Numbered from the stretch's first letter, positions 51,515 through 60,596 are shown. The stretch: DNA of 64,000 nucleotides from Sneathiella aquimaris (GCF_026409565.1 NZ_CP112881.1:1225501-1289500); one strand, 5' to 3'. Notes: generated from the sequence alone by a model not told the origin. Numbers and translations are program-made.

Positions 51515-52320
51515 TCAGCTTCACAGTTGGGAATAGACAGGCCTTTCGGTAATTTAGTCTGTTTATTCCCGCAGGCATTTTCGAGTTGCTCCTGTTTCAG
51601 GTCTTCAACACCACTCAGATCCGCACCTGAAAGTTTTGCACCCCAAAGAATGGCGTCATCCAGATTGGCGTCTCCAAATTTAGCATTCGTCAGATTTGCC
51701 CGAAAGAAAACGGTTCTACCTAGCAAAGCCCCGGAAAGATCCGCATTCTCCAGATCAGCGCGGCTCAATCGCACGTCTTTCATGCGGGCTTTCGTAAAGA
51801 CTGCGTTCTTCAGAGTGGCGCGTTTAAGATTAGCACTCGTCATCTTGGCAGATGAGAAATTTGCGTTGGAGAAGTCACTCCGCTTCATATTGGCATTCCG
51901 CAAATCAGCTTCCGAAAAGTTGCTGTTCTGTCCGGTCGCATTTTCCAGATCAACTTCTCTCAAATCAGCCTCTTGCAAGTTCGCGCCGTTCAGATTTGCT
52001 TTTTCAAGATCCGTATTGCGAAGTGTTGCTTCCTGCATATTGGCATTCTTCAGGTTCGCTTTTTCAAGATCAGCGCGTCTTAGATCCGTGTCCTGTAGAT
52101 TGGCGTTTTCCAGATTGATATCTTTCAGAATGGCATCTCGCAAATTACTGCTGGAAAGATCAGAACCGGGCATAATCAAGGATTGAAGCTTCGAGCCTTT
52201 CAGGTTGCATTCTGAACATTTGCCGGTTTCTTTTAAAGTATTCATATCGGAATCACTCATCGCCAATGCGATTGGTGATAGAGAAACAAGAAATGTCGAG
52301 AGTAACAACACGGCTTTCAT
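51511..52320 (-). CDS. Exported pentapeptide-repeat protein
   Basis: 269 residues from the ATG at 52320, preceded by GGGAGCG; an in-frame ATG at 52350 would push the signal peptide (MKAVLLLSTFLVSLSPIALA) inward. Residues about 45-235 are a continuous run of A(D/N)LxxAxL-type pentapeptides (NLENANLQDTDLRRADLEKA and so on), giving a right-handed quadrilateral beta helix. Four cysteines flank the helix: two in KCSECNL at its start and two in ENACGN and IPNCEAD at its end, which may form caps. Periplasmic location is likely; the role is unknown. Its tail overlaps the FAD oxidase by four bases. Confidence 0.87.
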   Translation of the reverse strand: MKAVLLLSTFLVSLSPIALAMSDSDMNTLKETGKCSECNLKGSKLQSLIMPGSDLSSSNLRDAILKDINLENANLQDTDLRRADLEKANLKNANMQEATLRNTDLEKANLNGANLQEADLREVDLENATGQNSNFSEADLRNANMKRSDFSNANFSSAKMTSANLKRATLKNAVFTKARMKDVRLSRADLENADLSGALLGRTVFFRANLTNAKFGDANLDDAILWGAKLSGADLSGVEDLKQEQLENACGNKQTKLPKGLSIPNCEAD

Positions 52321-52421
52321 AAGACGCTCCCAGAAGATGGACAGGATCATACTGTATACCCCTTTACTTATGAACGTCTCTCAAAAATTCAATCGAGACA
52401 GATATTTGACTTCTGAAATTC

Positions 52422-52434
52422 ATACTGTCAGTAT
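52422..52434. repeat. 13-base perfect palindrome, with a near copy at 52348
   Basis: ATACTG-T-CAGTAT lies between the divergent pentapeptide and HAD genes. CATACTGT occurs again at 52348-52355 followed by ATAC, another near-palindrome, so one regulator might bind both. Confidence 0.35.
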
Positions 52435-52501
52435 CTCAAAAAAAATAAGAATATAGGATAAAACCGGTCGCGCCGGACTTCTCACAGATATGGATGGAAA
52501 A

Positions 52502-53143
52502 ATGATAACTGCAGTCCTTTGGGATTTTGGTGGAGTGCTGACAACAAGCCCATTTGAGGCATTTAACAGGTTCGAAAAAGAACACGGACTTCCAGAGAAT
52601 TTTCTAAGAACAGTTAATTCTACCAACCCTGACACCAATGCTTGGGCCAAGTTCGAGAGAAGTGAAATCTCGGCGGAAGAATTCGATGGACTGTTTCAGA
52701 GCGAAAGTTCATCACTTGGTCATTCTGTTGCTGGCAAAGAAGTGATTGCGTTGCTGTCAGGTGATATTCGGCCTAAAATGGTGGCGGCGCTAAAGGAAAT
52801 TTCCAAGGACAGAAAGTGTTATTGTTTAACAAACAATGTTCCGGCAGGCCAAGGCCCGGGAATGAGCCGGTCAGAGGAAGCGCGTGCTGCCGTCGCCGAG
52901 GTAATGTCCCTTTTCGATGAAGTGATCGAATCCAGTAAAATTGGAATGCGTAAACCAGATCCAAAAATTTACGAATATGCCTGTAATCGTATGGGGGTAT
53001 CAGCCGATGAAGTTCTGTATTTGGATGATCTTGGCATAAACCTGAAGCCCGCAGCCTTAATGGGCATGAAGACAATTAAGGTCATTAGTGAACAGCAGGC
53101 ACTTACCGATCTTGGTCGCGCACTAGGGCAAACGTATCTTTAA
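52502..53143 (+). CDS. HAD family hydrolase (HAD-IA)
   Basis: 213 residues from the ATG at 52502, after TGGATGG; an ATG at 52490 is in frame but has no ribosome site. VLWDFGGVL holds motif I, but the first nucleophile-type residue is Asp in WDFGG where many phosphatases have DxDG, as in the epoxide-hydrolase N-terminal and haloacid subgroup. CLTNN is motif II, Lys in GMRKPDPKIYEYA motif III and YLDDLGINL motif IV. The substrate is unknown. It lies 19 bases before the nitronate monooxygenase gene and is probably co-transcribed with it. Confidence 0.87.
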   Translation: MITAVLWDFGGVLTTSPFEAFNRFEKEHGLPENFLRTVNSTNPDTNAWAKFERSEISAEEFDGLFQSESSSLGHSVAGKEVIALLSGDIRPKMVAALKEISKDRKCYCLTNNVPAGQGPGMSRSEEARAAVAEVMSLFDEVIESSKIGMRKPDPKIYEYACNRMGVSADEVLYLDDLGINLKPAALMGMKTIKVISEQQALTDLGRALGQTYL

Positions 53144-53162
53144 AAAACAGAGATAGTAACAA

Positions 53163-54095
53163 ATGAACAGATTTCTTGAACATACCGGCGCAGAATATCC
53201 GATTATCCAGGCCCCAATGGGGTGGATTGCCGGGTCACAGCTTGCATCTGCGGTGTGTAACGCAGGAGGGCTCGGCATTATCGAAACCTCTTCTCGTGAG
53301 ACCGAAAATTGCATAGCTGAAATTAAAAAAATGAAAGAGCTTACAGATCGGCCTTTCGGGATCAACCTTCCTCTTCTTTTCCTTAAAGATCAGAATATGA
53401 TCAACTTCGTTGCAGACAGTGGGGTGAAATTCGTAACGACTTCTGCGGGAAATCCGGAAAAACTGATCGAAATTCTAAAGGCGAAAGATATTATCGTGTA
53501 TCACGCAGTGCCAACGGTCAAGGCCGCCCTGAAAGCCGTAGAGGCGGGTGTAGATGGTCTTGTTGTCGAAGGCGGTGAAGGGGGTGGGTTTAAGAACCCG
53601 GAAGAAGTTTCCTTGCAGGTCTTGCTGCAGGCGATCCGTGACAAGGTCGATGTCCCAATGGTCGCGGCTGGGGGAACTGTTGATGGGCGGGGAATGGCCG
53701 CGGCCTTTAGTTTGGGCGCTGAGGCCATTCAAATGGGGACCCGTTTTGTCTCTGCCACGGAAAGCCCGGTGCATCTGAACTATAAGAATGCGATTATAGA
53801 CGCTGAAGACACGGGAACTTTGGTCCTGAATAAAAAGGCAACGCCCTGCATACGGGCGTTGAAAACGGAACTTACGAAAGAGATTTATGAAGAAGGCCGC
53901 ATGCCTGCGGACATGTTTGCGCGCATCAAAGAATTGTACTTTGATGGTAATATGGAGGCAAGCGCTGGTCTTTCAGGTCAATCCGCTGCGTTGATCATGG
54001 GGCAAAAGTCAGCGGAAGACATCATCAACGAAACGATTAGCGGTTTTCGCGAAATTTGCTCCCGCATGGGCAAAATGTCAGAAGGCGGCTTCTAG
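53163..54095 (+). CDS. Nitronate monooxygenase family protein (NPD, FMN-dependent)
   Basis: 310 residues, TIM barrel. YPIIQAPMGWIAGSQLASAV, NAGGLGIIETSS, VEGGEGGGFKNP and the phosphate-binding AAGGTVDGRGMAAAFSLGAE-type loop are diagnostic. It should oxidise nitronates to carbonyl and nitrite, or act as an enoyl reductase-like enzyme. It is second in a probable two-gene operon with a HAD hydrolase, and its tail overlaps the convergent cyclase gene by four bases. Confidence 0.9.
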   Translation: MNRFLEHTGAEYPIIQAPMGWIAGSQLASAVCNAGGLGIIETSSRETENCIAEIKKMKELTDRPFGINLPLLFLKDQNMINFVADSGVKFVTTSAGNPEKLIEILKAKDIIVYHAVPTVKAALKAVEAGVDGLVVEGGEGGGFKNPEEVSLQVLLQAIRDKVDVPMVAAGGTVDGRGMAAAFSLGAEAIQMGTRFVSATESPVHLNYKNAIIDAEDTGTLVLNKKATPCIRALKTELTKEIYEEGRMPADMFARIKELYFDGNMEASAGLSGQSAALIMGQKSAEDIINETISGFREICSRMGKMSEGGF

Positions 54096-54982
54096 TCTTT
54101 TGAAGAGGAATGCGAACGGTGAAGGCCCTTTTGGGTCTTCATCCGATTGACATGCTTTTCTTCCCAATTTTCGGCCCAGTGACCTTTCCCAAATACTCGC
54201 ATGGCATCGAGTGAAAGTATAAAAAGCAAGGGCATTGCAGGCCAAATGAACCAAAAATAGGACGGGTTGGTTATCAGGTTGATCATTAATAGAAAAATGA
54301 TCAGAGCCCCGGTGAAAAAGGTCCGCCTGTAAAAAGCTGCCTGTCGTCGGACATACCTTCGGATTTTCTCTTCTTCCAGACGATCTTTATCTTCCGTGGA
54401 TGATGACCGATGTACGCGGTCAATCTTAGGGTCAGGAATTTTATTTGGTTTTGCAGCCCCTGCGACCTCCAACACATAAACGTCGATCGTACTCTCGATG
54501 TTTTTTACTTCTTTTTGACCGAGGTAGGTAAATTTATTGTTCAGTTTTCCCTTAACATGATCATACACGGTACCAGACAGGCAAACCCCACCGGTTGGTG
54601 CTAGCGCTTCAAGTCGGGCGGCCACATTAACGCCATCCCCGAAAATGTCATTTCCTTCAATAATGACATCCCCAAGGTTAAGACCAATTCTGAAAAATAA
54701 CGCTTCAGGGTCTTTTGTTTCCTGGCTTTCCTTATGGATGCTTTCCTGAATGAAGGCCGCAAACTGCACAGCCTGGACAACACTTCCAAACTCGGCAATG
54801 ACAGCGTCCCCGGTAAAATTAATAACTCTGCCGGAATAATCAGCAATATTAGTGGTGAAAAGTGTCCGGGCTTTCTTGAGCTGCGCCAGCGTCCCTTCTT
54901 CATCCTGACCCATCAGACGGCTGTACCCCACAACGTCTGCGCACAGGATTGTTGTCAGTTTGCGCTGTGTCGACGTAGTCAT
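54092..54982 (-). CDS. Class III adenylate/guanylate cyclase with C-terminal 2TM domain
   Basis: 296 residues. The catalytic domain (about 8-165) contains metal Asp in CADVVGYSRLM, INFTGDAVIAEFGS with the second Asp, and GDGVNVAARLEALAPTGGVCLSG. A linker then leads to two hydrophobic helices (about 222-240 and 247-265) and a basic tail. The membrane part follows rather than precedes the cyclase domain, so there is no periplasmic sensor. Nucleotide specificity (cAMP or cGMP) cannot be read safely. Confidence 0.87.
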   Translation of the reverse strand: MTTSTQRKLTTILCADVVGYSRLMGQDEEGTLAQLKKARTLFTTNIADYSGRVINFTGDAVIAEFGSVVQAVQFAAFIQESIHKESQETKDPEALFFRIGLNLGDVIIEGNDIFGDGVNVAARLEALAPTGGVCLSGTVYDHVKGKLNNKFTYLGQKEVKNIESTIDVYVLEVAGAAKPNKIPDPKIDRVHRSSSTEDKDRLEEEKIRRYVRRQAAFYRRTFFTGALIIFLLMINLITNPSYFWFIWPAMPLLFILSLDAMRVFGKGHWAENWEEKHVNRMKTQKGLHRSHSSSKD

Positions 54983-55010
54983 TGAGGCATCCGCATGATT
55001 TAAGGGCCTG

Positions 55011-55355
55011 TCAGTGATCTGAAGGAGATACGAATTTTTCTTCTAGTCCTGTCGTAAAAGCAAGCCCTTTCGCTGTGACAACCACCTCATTCGGCCAGTT
55101 TTCTCCCACAAACCCTTTGCGGGCGAGGGCTGTCCAAACAGATGGATTGGTAAGCCCGCTGGCATCTTTAGCCGATACAGTGAAGTCACCAACATGCATA
55201 TGATTTCCATGCGCGTGGGGCATACGGGTGATCCGAACGTCATCACAGCCGTCAATTGGCTGACTGCTATCAGGATCCTTCGCCAAAATTTTCAGCAGGA
55301 CAAGCGTTTTGCTTTGCAAGGGGTTCAGCTTAATTGCTTTTGGCTTTGTTGACAT
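55011..55355 (-). CDS. Conserved hypothetical protein with HAHGNHMHVG motif
   Basis: 114 residues, soluble. PHAHGNHMHVGDFTVSAKDASG clusters three His residues in a beta hairpin and resembles small uncharacterised alphaproteobacterial proteins with H-A-H-G-D-H. A winged-helix-like C-terminal half (SVWTALARKGFVGENWPNEVVVTAKGLAF) suggests nucleic-acid binding, but I do not recognise a named family. It lies 22 bases downstream of the dehalogenase gene on the same strand and 28 before the cyclase. Confidence 0.6.
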   Translation of the reverse strand: MSTKPKAIKLNPLQSKTLVLLKILAKDPDSSQPIDGCDDVRITRMPHAHGNHMHVGDFTVSAKDASGLTNPSVWTALARKGFVGENWPNEVVVTAKGLAFTTGLEEKFVSPSDH

Positions 55356-55377
55356 TGTTTGGAACCTTTATTTAACG

Positions 55378-56250
55378 TTACTTTATAAACTCTGAGAGGG
55401 CCTGCCCGATTTCATTTGGGCTGTCTTCCTGGATGAAGTGAATTCCCTTAACCGTGACTTCTGTTTGGTTAGGCCAGCGGCGGCAAAAATCGCGAGCGGT
55501 GCCCACTAAAATGGAACCGGGTTCCGCATTAATAAATAGTTTTGGAAGATCGTTTTGGCTCATCCAGTTTGCATATTCCTGAACAATATCTACAACATCC
55601 GCTGGTTCGCCGGCGATGGGAATTTGTCGCGGCCAGGTCAGTGTCGGGCGCCGCTCTTCTCCCTCGCGGCGAAATGGACGACCATATTCGCGTTTTTCAA
55701 CATCGCTTAGCGGTCTCATGATGGAGGCCGGTAAGATCCGTTCAACAAAAACGTTTTTTTGCAAAATCATCTCTTCGCCGGCGGAGCTGCGGAGCGACTG
55801 GAAAATACCGCGGGCATCTTCTGGCCAATCCTCCCAGCTGTTTATCGGTTGAACAATGGCTTCCATATAGGCGATGGCCTTCATAGCCTGCCGGTTATTG
55901 TTAGCCCAGTCGAAGCCTAAGGCAGAACCCCAGTCATGCAAAACCAAGGTGACGTTGCTGGTAACGTCCAAATATTGAAGAAGGTCTTTCAGAAAGGCCT
56001 TATGTTCGGCAAAGGTATAGCTGTTTTCGTCGCTTTTGGGCAACTTTTCTGAATCGCCCATCCCGATCAGATCGGGGGCAATCAATCGGCCCTTGCCTTC
56101 CAGCTGAGGCATTATGTTGCGCCATAAATAGGAACTGGTGGGGTTCCCATGTAAAAATACAATGGGATCTCCTTCGCCCTCTTCGACATATGCCATTTTC
56201 AGGCCACGAATGGTTGCGAATTCTTTTTTGTATTTCATGGTCTCTGACAT
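55378..56250 (-). CDS. Haloalkane dehalogenase (HLD-II type)
   Basis: 290 residues, alpha/beta hydrolase. All catalytic residues of subfamily II are in place: Asn36 in HGNPTSS, nucleophile Asp106 and Trp107 in LVLHDWGSALG, acid Glu130 in AYMEAIVQP and base His271 in KGIHFIQED. It should hydrolyse haloalkanes to alcohol and halide, in the cytoplasm. No further dehalogenation genes are nearby. It heads a minus-strand run with the small His-motif protein and cyclase. Confidence 0.92.
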   Translation of the reverse strand: MSETMKYKKEFATIRGLKMAYVEEGEGDPIVFLHGNPTSSYLWRNIMPQLEGKGRLIAPDLIGMGDSEKLPKSDENSYTFAEHKAFLKDLLQYLDVTSNVTLVLHDWGSALGFDWANNNRQAMKAIAYMEAIVQPINSWEDWPEDARGIFQSLRSSAGEEMILQKNVFVERILPASIMRPLSDVEKREYGRPFRREGEERRPTLTWPRQIPIAGEPADVVDIVQEYANWMSQNDLPKLFINAEPGSILVGTARDFCRRWPNQTEVTVKGIHFIQEDSPNEIGQALSEFIK

Positions 56251-56442
56251 GAGGGCCTGCTATTTCTATTCGAGGAATAAAGCTGGATTATAGCCGTGGC
56301 TGTCGCTGGATGCAAAATTTCTTGAGGGTAAAAAATAAAAGAAGATGCTGAAAAATCGGAAAAAATTTCGGACTATCCAATTATTGTATGGAAAAATCGT
56401 ATATTCACCTTTAGGTTGTTTTTGGATCAAAGGGGGATGCAA

Positions 56443-57480
56443 GTGTCTTTTTTTACTAAATTCTGCGTATTGGTTTTACTGATATCCGTATCGAGTGGGT
56501 GTGTCGCAACGACAAAGGTCAAGACCGTTGCTGGCCCTCAGGGCAAGCCTGTTGCCTATTCATCTCAAAAGGCACCAAGTGTTTTCGAGGTGTATGACCG
56601 AGTCTATCAGCCACCGAAAGTGAACACGGATATTCCTTCGATCATGGATGGGGCCGTGCCTTCTGGTCATACGGTTCGTGTTCGCATGGGTTCTCAATTT
56701 TCAAGAATCTATGAGCTTTGCAACGCGAGCAGGGTTTGTAAAGAAGTGCGGCCGGTCAGTAATCAGAAAGCAAATTATGGCGAAGAGCCTGACAAAGCGG
56801 ATGATACGATCATCGCGGATGTTGAATTGCGGCCTGAGACCAACAACTTATTTGGTGCCAGAATACCTGAAAGCCATTTAGGGCGCAGTATTTTGTTGAT
56901 GGAGCCGGATGTTGAACTCAGCCTCTTGACTGCAGGAGGTTTGCAGGAGCCAAACGCTTTCTGGACGGCGTCTGCCAAGAGCTATGTCACTGAAATTGCA
57001 ACGCAATATTTTCAGGAATTGGGGCATTCAGTCACGCTTTATAAAGATGGCGCTAATGGCCTTACTGCGCAAACCGGTCGGGATTTGATCAATCTGCATG
57101 AAGCAGTAGGAAAATCGATCTTCCAGTATCAATATCCGGGTATTTTCCAACTGCCGACGATGCAAAATGACAAATTTGATTGGCAGTCGGGAAGAACAAC
57201 TCAAGCGCTTCAGAACGCCTATGGGGCCGATTTGGGGTTGTTTGTTTATCTTCGGGATTCTTATTCAAGCGGTTCGAGGGTCGCGGCGCAGGTTTTGATG
57301 GCAGCCCTGTTTGGAGCCCATATTCCAGGGGGGCAGCAGGTTGGTTTCGTATCTTTGGTTGACCTGAAAACGGGCGACATTGTCTGGTATAATCGACTGT
57401 TTTCAGGATCGGGGGATTTACGGACGTTTGGCGCGGCTGTCAATTCGACAAACTCACTCCTTGTGGACATCCCTTTATGA
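56443..57480 (+). CDS. Exported protein, probable lipoprotein, first of three envelope genes
   Basis: 345 residues from the GTG at 56443, six bases after AGGGGG. An ATG six bases earlier abuts that ribosome site and is less likely. The signal peptide (VSFFTKFCVLVLLISVSSG) ends at a Cys, though the lipobox SSGC is not ideal. The mature protein has two Cys in ELCNASRVCKEV and a C-terminal half that looks like a compact alpha/beta domain (YGADLGLFVYLRDSYSSG ... GFVSLVDLKTGDIVWYNRLF), as in secreted lipoproteins of unknown role. It overlaps the M48 protease gene by four bases. Confidence 0.72.
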   Translation: MSFFTKFCVLVLLISVSSGCVATTKVKTVAGPQGKPVAYSSQKAPSVFEVYDRVYQPPKVNTDIPSIMDGAVPSGHTVRVRMGSQFSRIYELCNASRVCKEVRPVSNQKANYGEEPDKADDTIIADVELRPETNNLFGARIPESHLGRSILLMEPDVELSLLTAGGLQEPNAFWTASAKSYVTEIATQYFQELGHSVTLYKDGANGLTAQTGRDLINLHEAVGKSIFQYQYPGIFQLPTMQNDKFDWQSGRTTQALQNAYGADLGLFVYLRDSYSSGSRVAAQVLMAALFGAHIPGGQQVGFVSLVDLKTGDIVWYNRLFSGSGDLRTFGAAVNSTNSLLVDIPL

Positions 57481-58679
57481 GGCTATCCACCTTTGCGGCG
57501 CCCTTTCTATTTTTGATTGCGGGTGCATGTGCGACGGATACCAACGTTCCTACGGGGCGGCTTGCCCCTGGGCATGAGCCGAACCTTAAATCGACGGAAG
57601 CGGGGCTTTGGTTTCAGGTCAATAAGCTGGAGAAAAAACTGGCGAGCAGTAATCTGGTGGAACGGGATCCAGAACTGAATACCTACTTAAAATCCGTAAT
57701 ATGCAAATTATCAACAGAACATTGCGCGGACTTCAAGATATATGTTCTAAAGCATCCGTATTTTAACGCAACAATGGCTCCAAATGGCACGATGCATGTC
57801 TGGACCGGGTTATTGTTGCGGGCGGAAAGCGAAGATCAGCTCGCGGCGGTCCTCGGCCATGAAATGGCCCACTATCTTTATCGGCATTCCTTAAAAAAGT
57901 ACAATAATGCCAAGCAATTGACCGATTTTCTGACTTTTTTCAATATTGCGACCGGAGGGTTCGGGGTTGGTTTTGTCGGGCTTGCCGCGTCCATTGGTGT
58001 GGCCGGAAGTCTTTACTCCTATTCGCGGGAACTTGAAACTGAAGCAGATCAGGAGGGTTTGCTTATAATGCATCAGGCGGGATACAATCCTGATGCTGCA
58101 GCAAACTTGTGGGAACGGATAAAAGAAGAAAAAGAAGCTCAGGAGAAGGCGGAAGCCGAAGGAGATGGCGATGAAGAAGACACATCAAGTGTGTTCTGGC
58201 AGACCCACCCCCCAACCGAAGAGCGCGTTAAGAATTTGCGACTTCATGCAGATAAGCTGAAGACTGAAGGAGATCCTCCTTTTACCAATCAAGCAATTGA
58301 GTTTGATCGGATGGTTCGGCGTTTTTGGCATGGCTGGATGCAAGAATTCATTTCCACACAAGCTTATGAGCAGGCTCTCGTCGTCTTGGACAGACTGGAA
58401 GAACGCGGTTTTAACGCTTTTGAAGTTGAGTTCTTCAGAGGGGAGATTTTCCGTTTGCGTTCGGATGAGGAAGATCTGGAAAAAGCAATGATGCATTATC
58501 AGAAAGCTTCCGAGGATGTTCCGGCTCCACTCAAAACACTTAAACACATGGGACTTGTCGCAAAAAGACAAAAGAAGCCTGAGCAGGCCATGAAATATTT
58601 TAGTCAATATCTGATGCAAAACCCGGCTGCCTCTGACGAGGGTCTGGTTCGAACCTATATTTCTCAGTTGAGGAAATAA
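57477..58679 (+). CDS. M48 family metalloprotease lipoprotein with TPR-like tail
   Basis: 400 residues. A signal peptide ends at Cys18 in IAGACAT. The zinc site is HEMAH (128-132) with the third ligand Glu in SRELETEADQEGLL. The domain also has the M48 loop MAPNGTMHVWTGLL. After an acidic linker (EEKEAQEKAEAEGDGDEEDT) come TPR-like helices. It resembles BepA/LoiP-type periplasmic proteases for outer-membrane protein quality control. It is coupled to the genes before (ATGA) and after (one base gap). Confidence 0.9.
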   Translation: MRLSTFAAPFLFLIAGACATDTNVPTGRLAPGHEPNLKSTEAGLWFQVNKLEKKLASSNLVERDPELNTYLKSVICKLSTEHCADFKIYVLKHPYFNATMAPNGTMHVWTGLLLRAESEDQLAAVLGHEMAHYLYRHSLKKYNNAKQLTDFLTFFNIATGGFGVGFVGLAASIGVAGSLYSYSRELETEADQEGLLIMHQAGYNPDAAANLWERIKEEKEAQEKAEAEGDGDEEDTSSVFWQTHPPTEERVKNLRLHADKLKTEGDPPFTNQAIEFDRMVRRFWHGWMQEFISTQAYEQALVVLDRLEERGFNAFEVEFFRGEIFRLRSDEEDLEKAMMHYQKASEDVPAPLKTLKHMGLVAKRQKKPEQAMKYFSQYLMQNPAASDEGLVRTYISQLRK

Positions 58680-58680
58680 T

Positions 58681-59244
58681 ATGAAAAAAATCTGTGCTGT
58701 TTTTCTTCTTCTTGTTACATCTGCGTGTGTTCCTGCCTTTACGTTGAAAACACCAGGTGAAGCGAAGCCCTGGAAGACATATTCCGTTAGCTTGCAAGAA
58801 GAAACGAACGAGCTGGTAACGGACAAAACAATCGTATGGACCAAATACGGGCTCGCACTGGATGTAATTGAATTCTGGCGTCCGGTCAAAGAGGGGGAAA
58901 ACGTTCCCGTACTATATTCACAGGCTAATGAAGAAAAAGCGCCAACTTTCCGGGCAGATATGACCCCGGAAGAAATTTTGGAGCTTATTCATGGCAGCTT
59001 GCGGCTAACTGAATTGGTTCCGGGACGTTTTACCAACCTGCGTCCTCAAGGCTTTGGGACAAAACAAGGCTATTTGGCTGATTTTCAACTGTCAAATAAT
59101 CAGGGTGACAATTTTAGTGGGTTAATTCTGTTCACGAGCGCCACTGGCAAGCTTGAGGTGGTCACATTGATCGCCCGATCGTTGCATTATTATGAGACGC
59201 GAAAAAAGACCTTTGATGCCATAACTGCTTCCCTTCAGTATTAG
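58681..59244 (+). CDS. Small lipoprotein of the M48 operon
   Basis: 187 residues. The signal MKKICAVFLLLVTSACVPA has lipobox LVTSAC (Cys16). The body (PWKTYSVSLQEETNELV ... TKYGLALDVIEFWRPVKEGE ... RPQGFGTKQGYLADFQLS) has the look of a small antiparallel beta protein; I do not recognise the family. It starts one base after the protease stop and is followed by a strong terminator, so the three envelope genes form one transcript. Confidence 0.75.
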   Translation: MKKICAVFLLLVTSACVPAFTLKTPGEAKPWKTYSVSLQEETNELVTDKTIVWTKYGLALDVIEFWRPVKEGENVPVLYSQANEEKAPTFRADMTPEEILELIHGSLRLTELVPGRFTNLRPQGFGTKQGYLADFQLSNNQGDNFSGLILFTSATGKLEVVTLIARSLHYYETRKKTFDAITASLQY

Positions 59245-59268
59245 AGAAAATGGGAAGCTGAATGTTCT

Positions 59269-59295
59269 GGCTGGGGTTTCCCCAGCCTTTTTTTT
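59269..59295 (+). terminator. Rho-independent terminator of the envelope operon
   Basis: GGCTGGGG-TTT-CCCCAGCC followed by eight T: an eight-pair stem 25 bases after the lipoprotein stop. Confidence 0.9.
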
Positions 59296-59326
59296 ATGGC
59301 AGCTTATGGTAAACAGAGTGGGCAAA

Positions 59327-60502
59327 ATGAAAAAAATAACATCTGCACCTATTGAAGCGTTACTGTCGAAATTCATTGACAAAAATCTTATTGCCGGCGG
59401 GGTGGCTGGCGTTATTAGCACGCACGATCTGCCTTGCACAGTTACGGCCGGACTTGCGGATCAGGGGGAGGTTCGTCAGATGGCTGAAGATGCGTTATTT
59501 CGCATCTATTCCATGACTAAGCCTATCACCAGTCTTGCGGCCATGATGCTTTGGGAGGCGGGGAAATTTGATTTGGATGACCCGGTTGCACGGTATCTTC
59601 CAAGTTTTGAAAACACCCGGATACTGATCCCGGGGGAAGGTGAAACGCCCGCGTCCCGGCAAATGACCATCCGTCATGTTCTTACCCATACCGCGGGCAT
59701 AACCTTACCCGCCTTCAGTGATGATCCACTTTCAGATCTTTATAGAAAACAGGCGCTGGATGGTATGAGAAGCAAGGGTAATTTGGCAGAAGTGATTGAT
59801 CGGCTGGGGGCTATGCCGGTTCTGTTCGAGCCGGGGAGCCGTTGGAAATACAGTATGGCAACTGATATTCTGGGACGGTTGGTTGAGATATGGAGTGGTC
59901 TGGATTTTCGCGATTTTCTAAAGGATCGAATATTCTCGCCCTTAGAGATGACAGAAACGGACTTTACCACAGACATTTCACAAAAGAACCGCATGACGAC
60001 CAATTATGAAGTGTCAACGCGCGGGATCGTTGGGGTGGTTGATCCAGCCCAGAAAAGTGCGTTCTATCAGCAGCCGGAATTTTGGTCCGGGTCGGGCGGG
60101 TTGGTCTCCACCTATCAGGATTTTGCAAAATTTATGCAGCTTTTTTTAAATGACGGAAGGGTCGGGGAGCATCAGCTTGTTCGGCCTGAAACGATCGCTT
60201 CTATGACTAAAAATCACCTAGGGGGCAGCATGGATGATTTGGGGGCGGGTGAATTTAATTTCATGTCGTGGGACGGTATTGGTTTTGGCTTGGGTTTTTA
60301 CGTTGTTGATGAGCCTGAAAAAGCAGCATTTCCGTCTCCTGCCGGTGAGTATGGTTGGACAGGGGCGGCAGGGACGCTGTTTTTCATCAACCCGATCTTA
60401 AAAATTGGGGGATTGTTAATGGTGCAGCATATGCCCGGAAATATTTATTCTTTGCGGTCTGAATTTCGGCGTGCAGTCTATGATTCAGTGTTTGCAATGT
60501 AA
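59327..60502 (+). CDS. Serine hydrolase, beta-lactamase/esterase class C fold
   Basis: 391 residues from the ATG at 59327; an ATG at 59306 in frame sits against the terminator and has no ribosome site. SMTK in RIYSMTKPITS is the Ser-x-x-Lys nucleophile motif and WKYSMATDILG provides the Tyr. No signal peptide is seen, so it is cytoplasmic, more like an EstB-type esterase than a penicillin-binding protein. RHVLTHTAGIT is also conserved. The substrate is unknown. Confidence 0.87.
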   Translation: MKKITSAPIEALLSKFIDKNLIAGGVAGVISTHDLPCTVTAGLADQGEVRQMAEDALFRIYSMTKPITSLAAMMLWEAGKFDLDDPVARYLPSFENTRILIPGEGETPASRQMTIRHVLTHTAGITLPAFSDDPLSDLYRKQALDGMRSKGNLAEVIDRLGAMPVLFEPGSRWKYSMATDILGRLVEIWSGLDFRDFLKDRIFSPLEMTETDFTTDISQKNRMTTNYEVSTRGIVGVVDPAQKSAFYQQPEFWSGSGGLVSTYQDFAKFMQLFLNDGRVGEHQLVRPETIASMTKNHLGGSMDDLGAGEFNFMSWDGIGFGLGFYVVDEPEKAAFPSPAGEYGWTGAAGTLFFINPILKIGGLLMVQHMPGNIYSLRSEFRRAVYDSVFAM

Positions 60503-60596
60503 AAGCTTTGACGTTTTGGAACGATCGCTCTTGATCTTGATGCTGAAAAAGAGTTGGATGGGGCAGGTTTAAAAAACAACAGGAAAAGGGCGTTTT

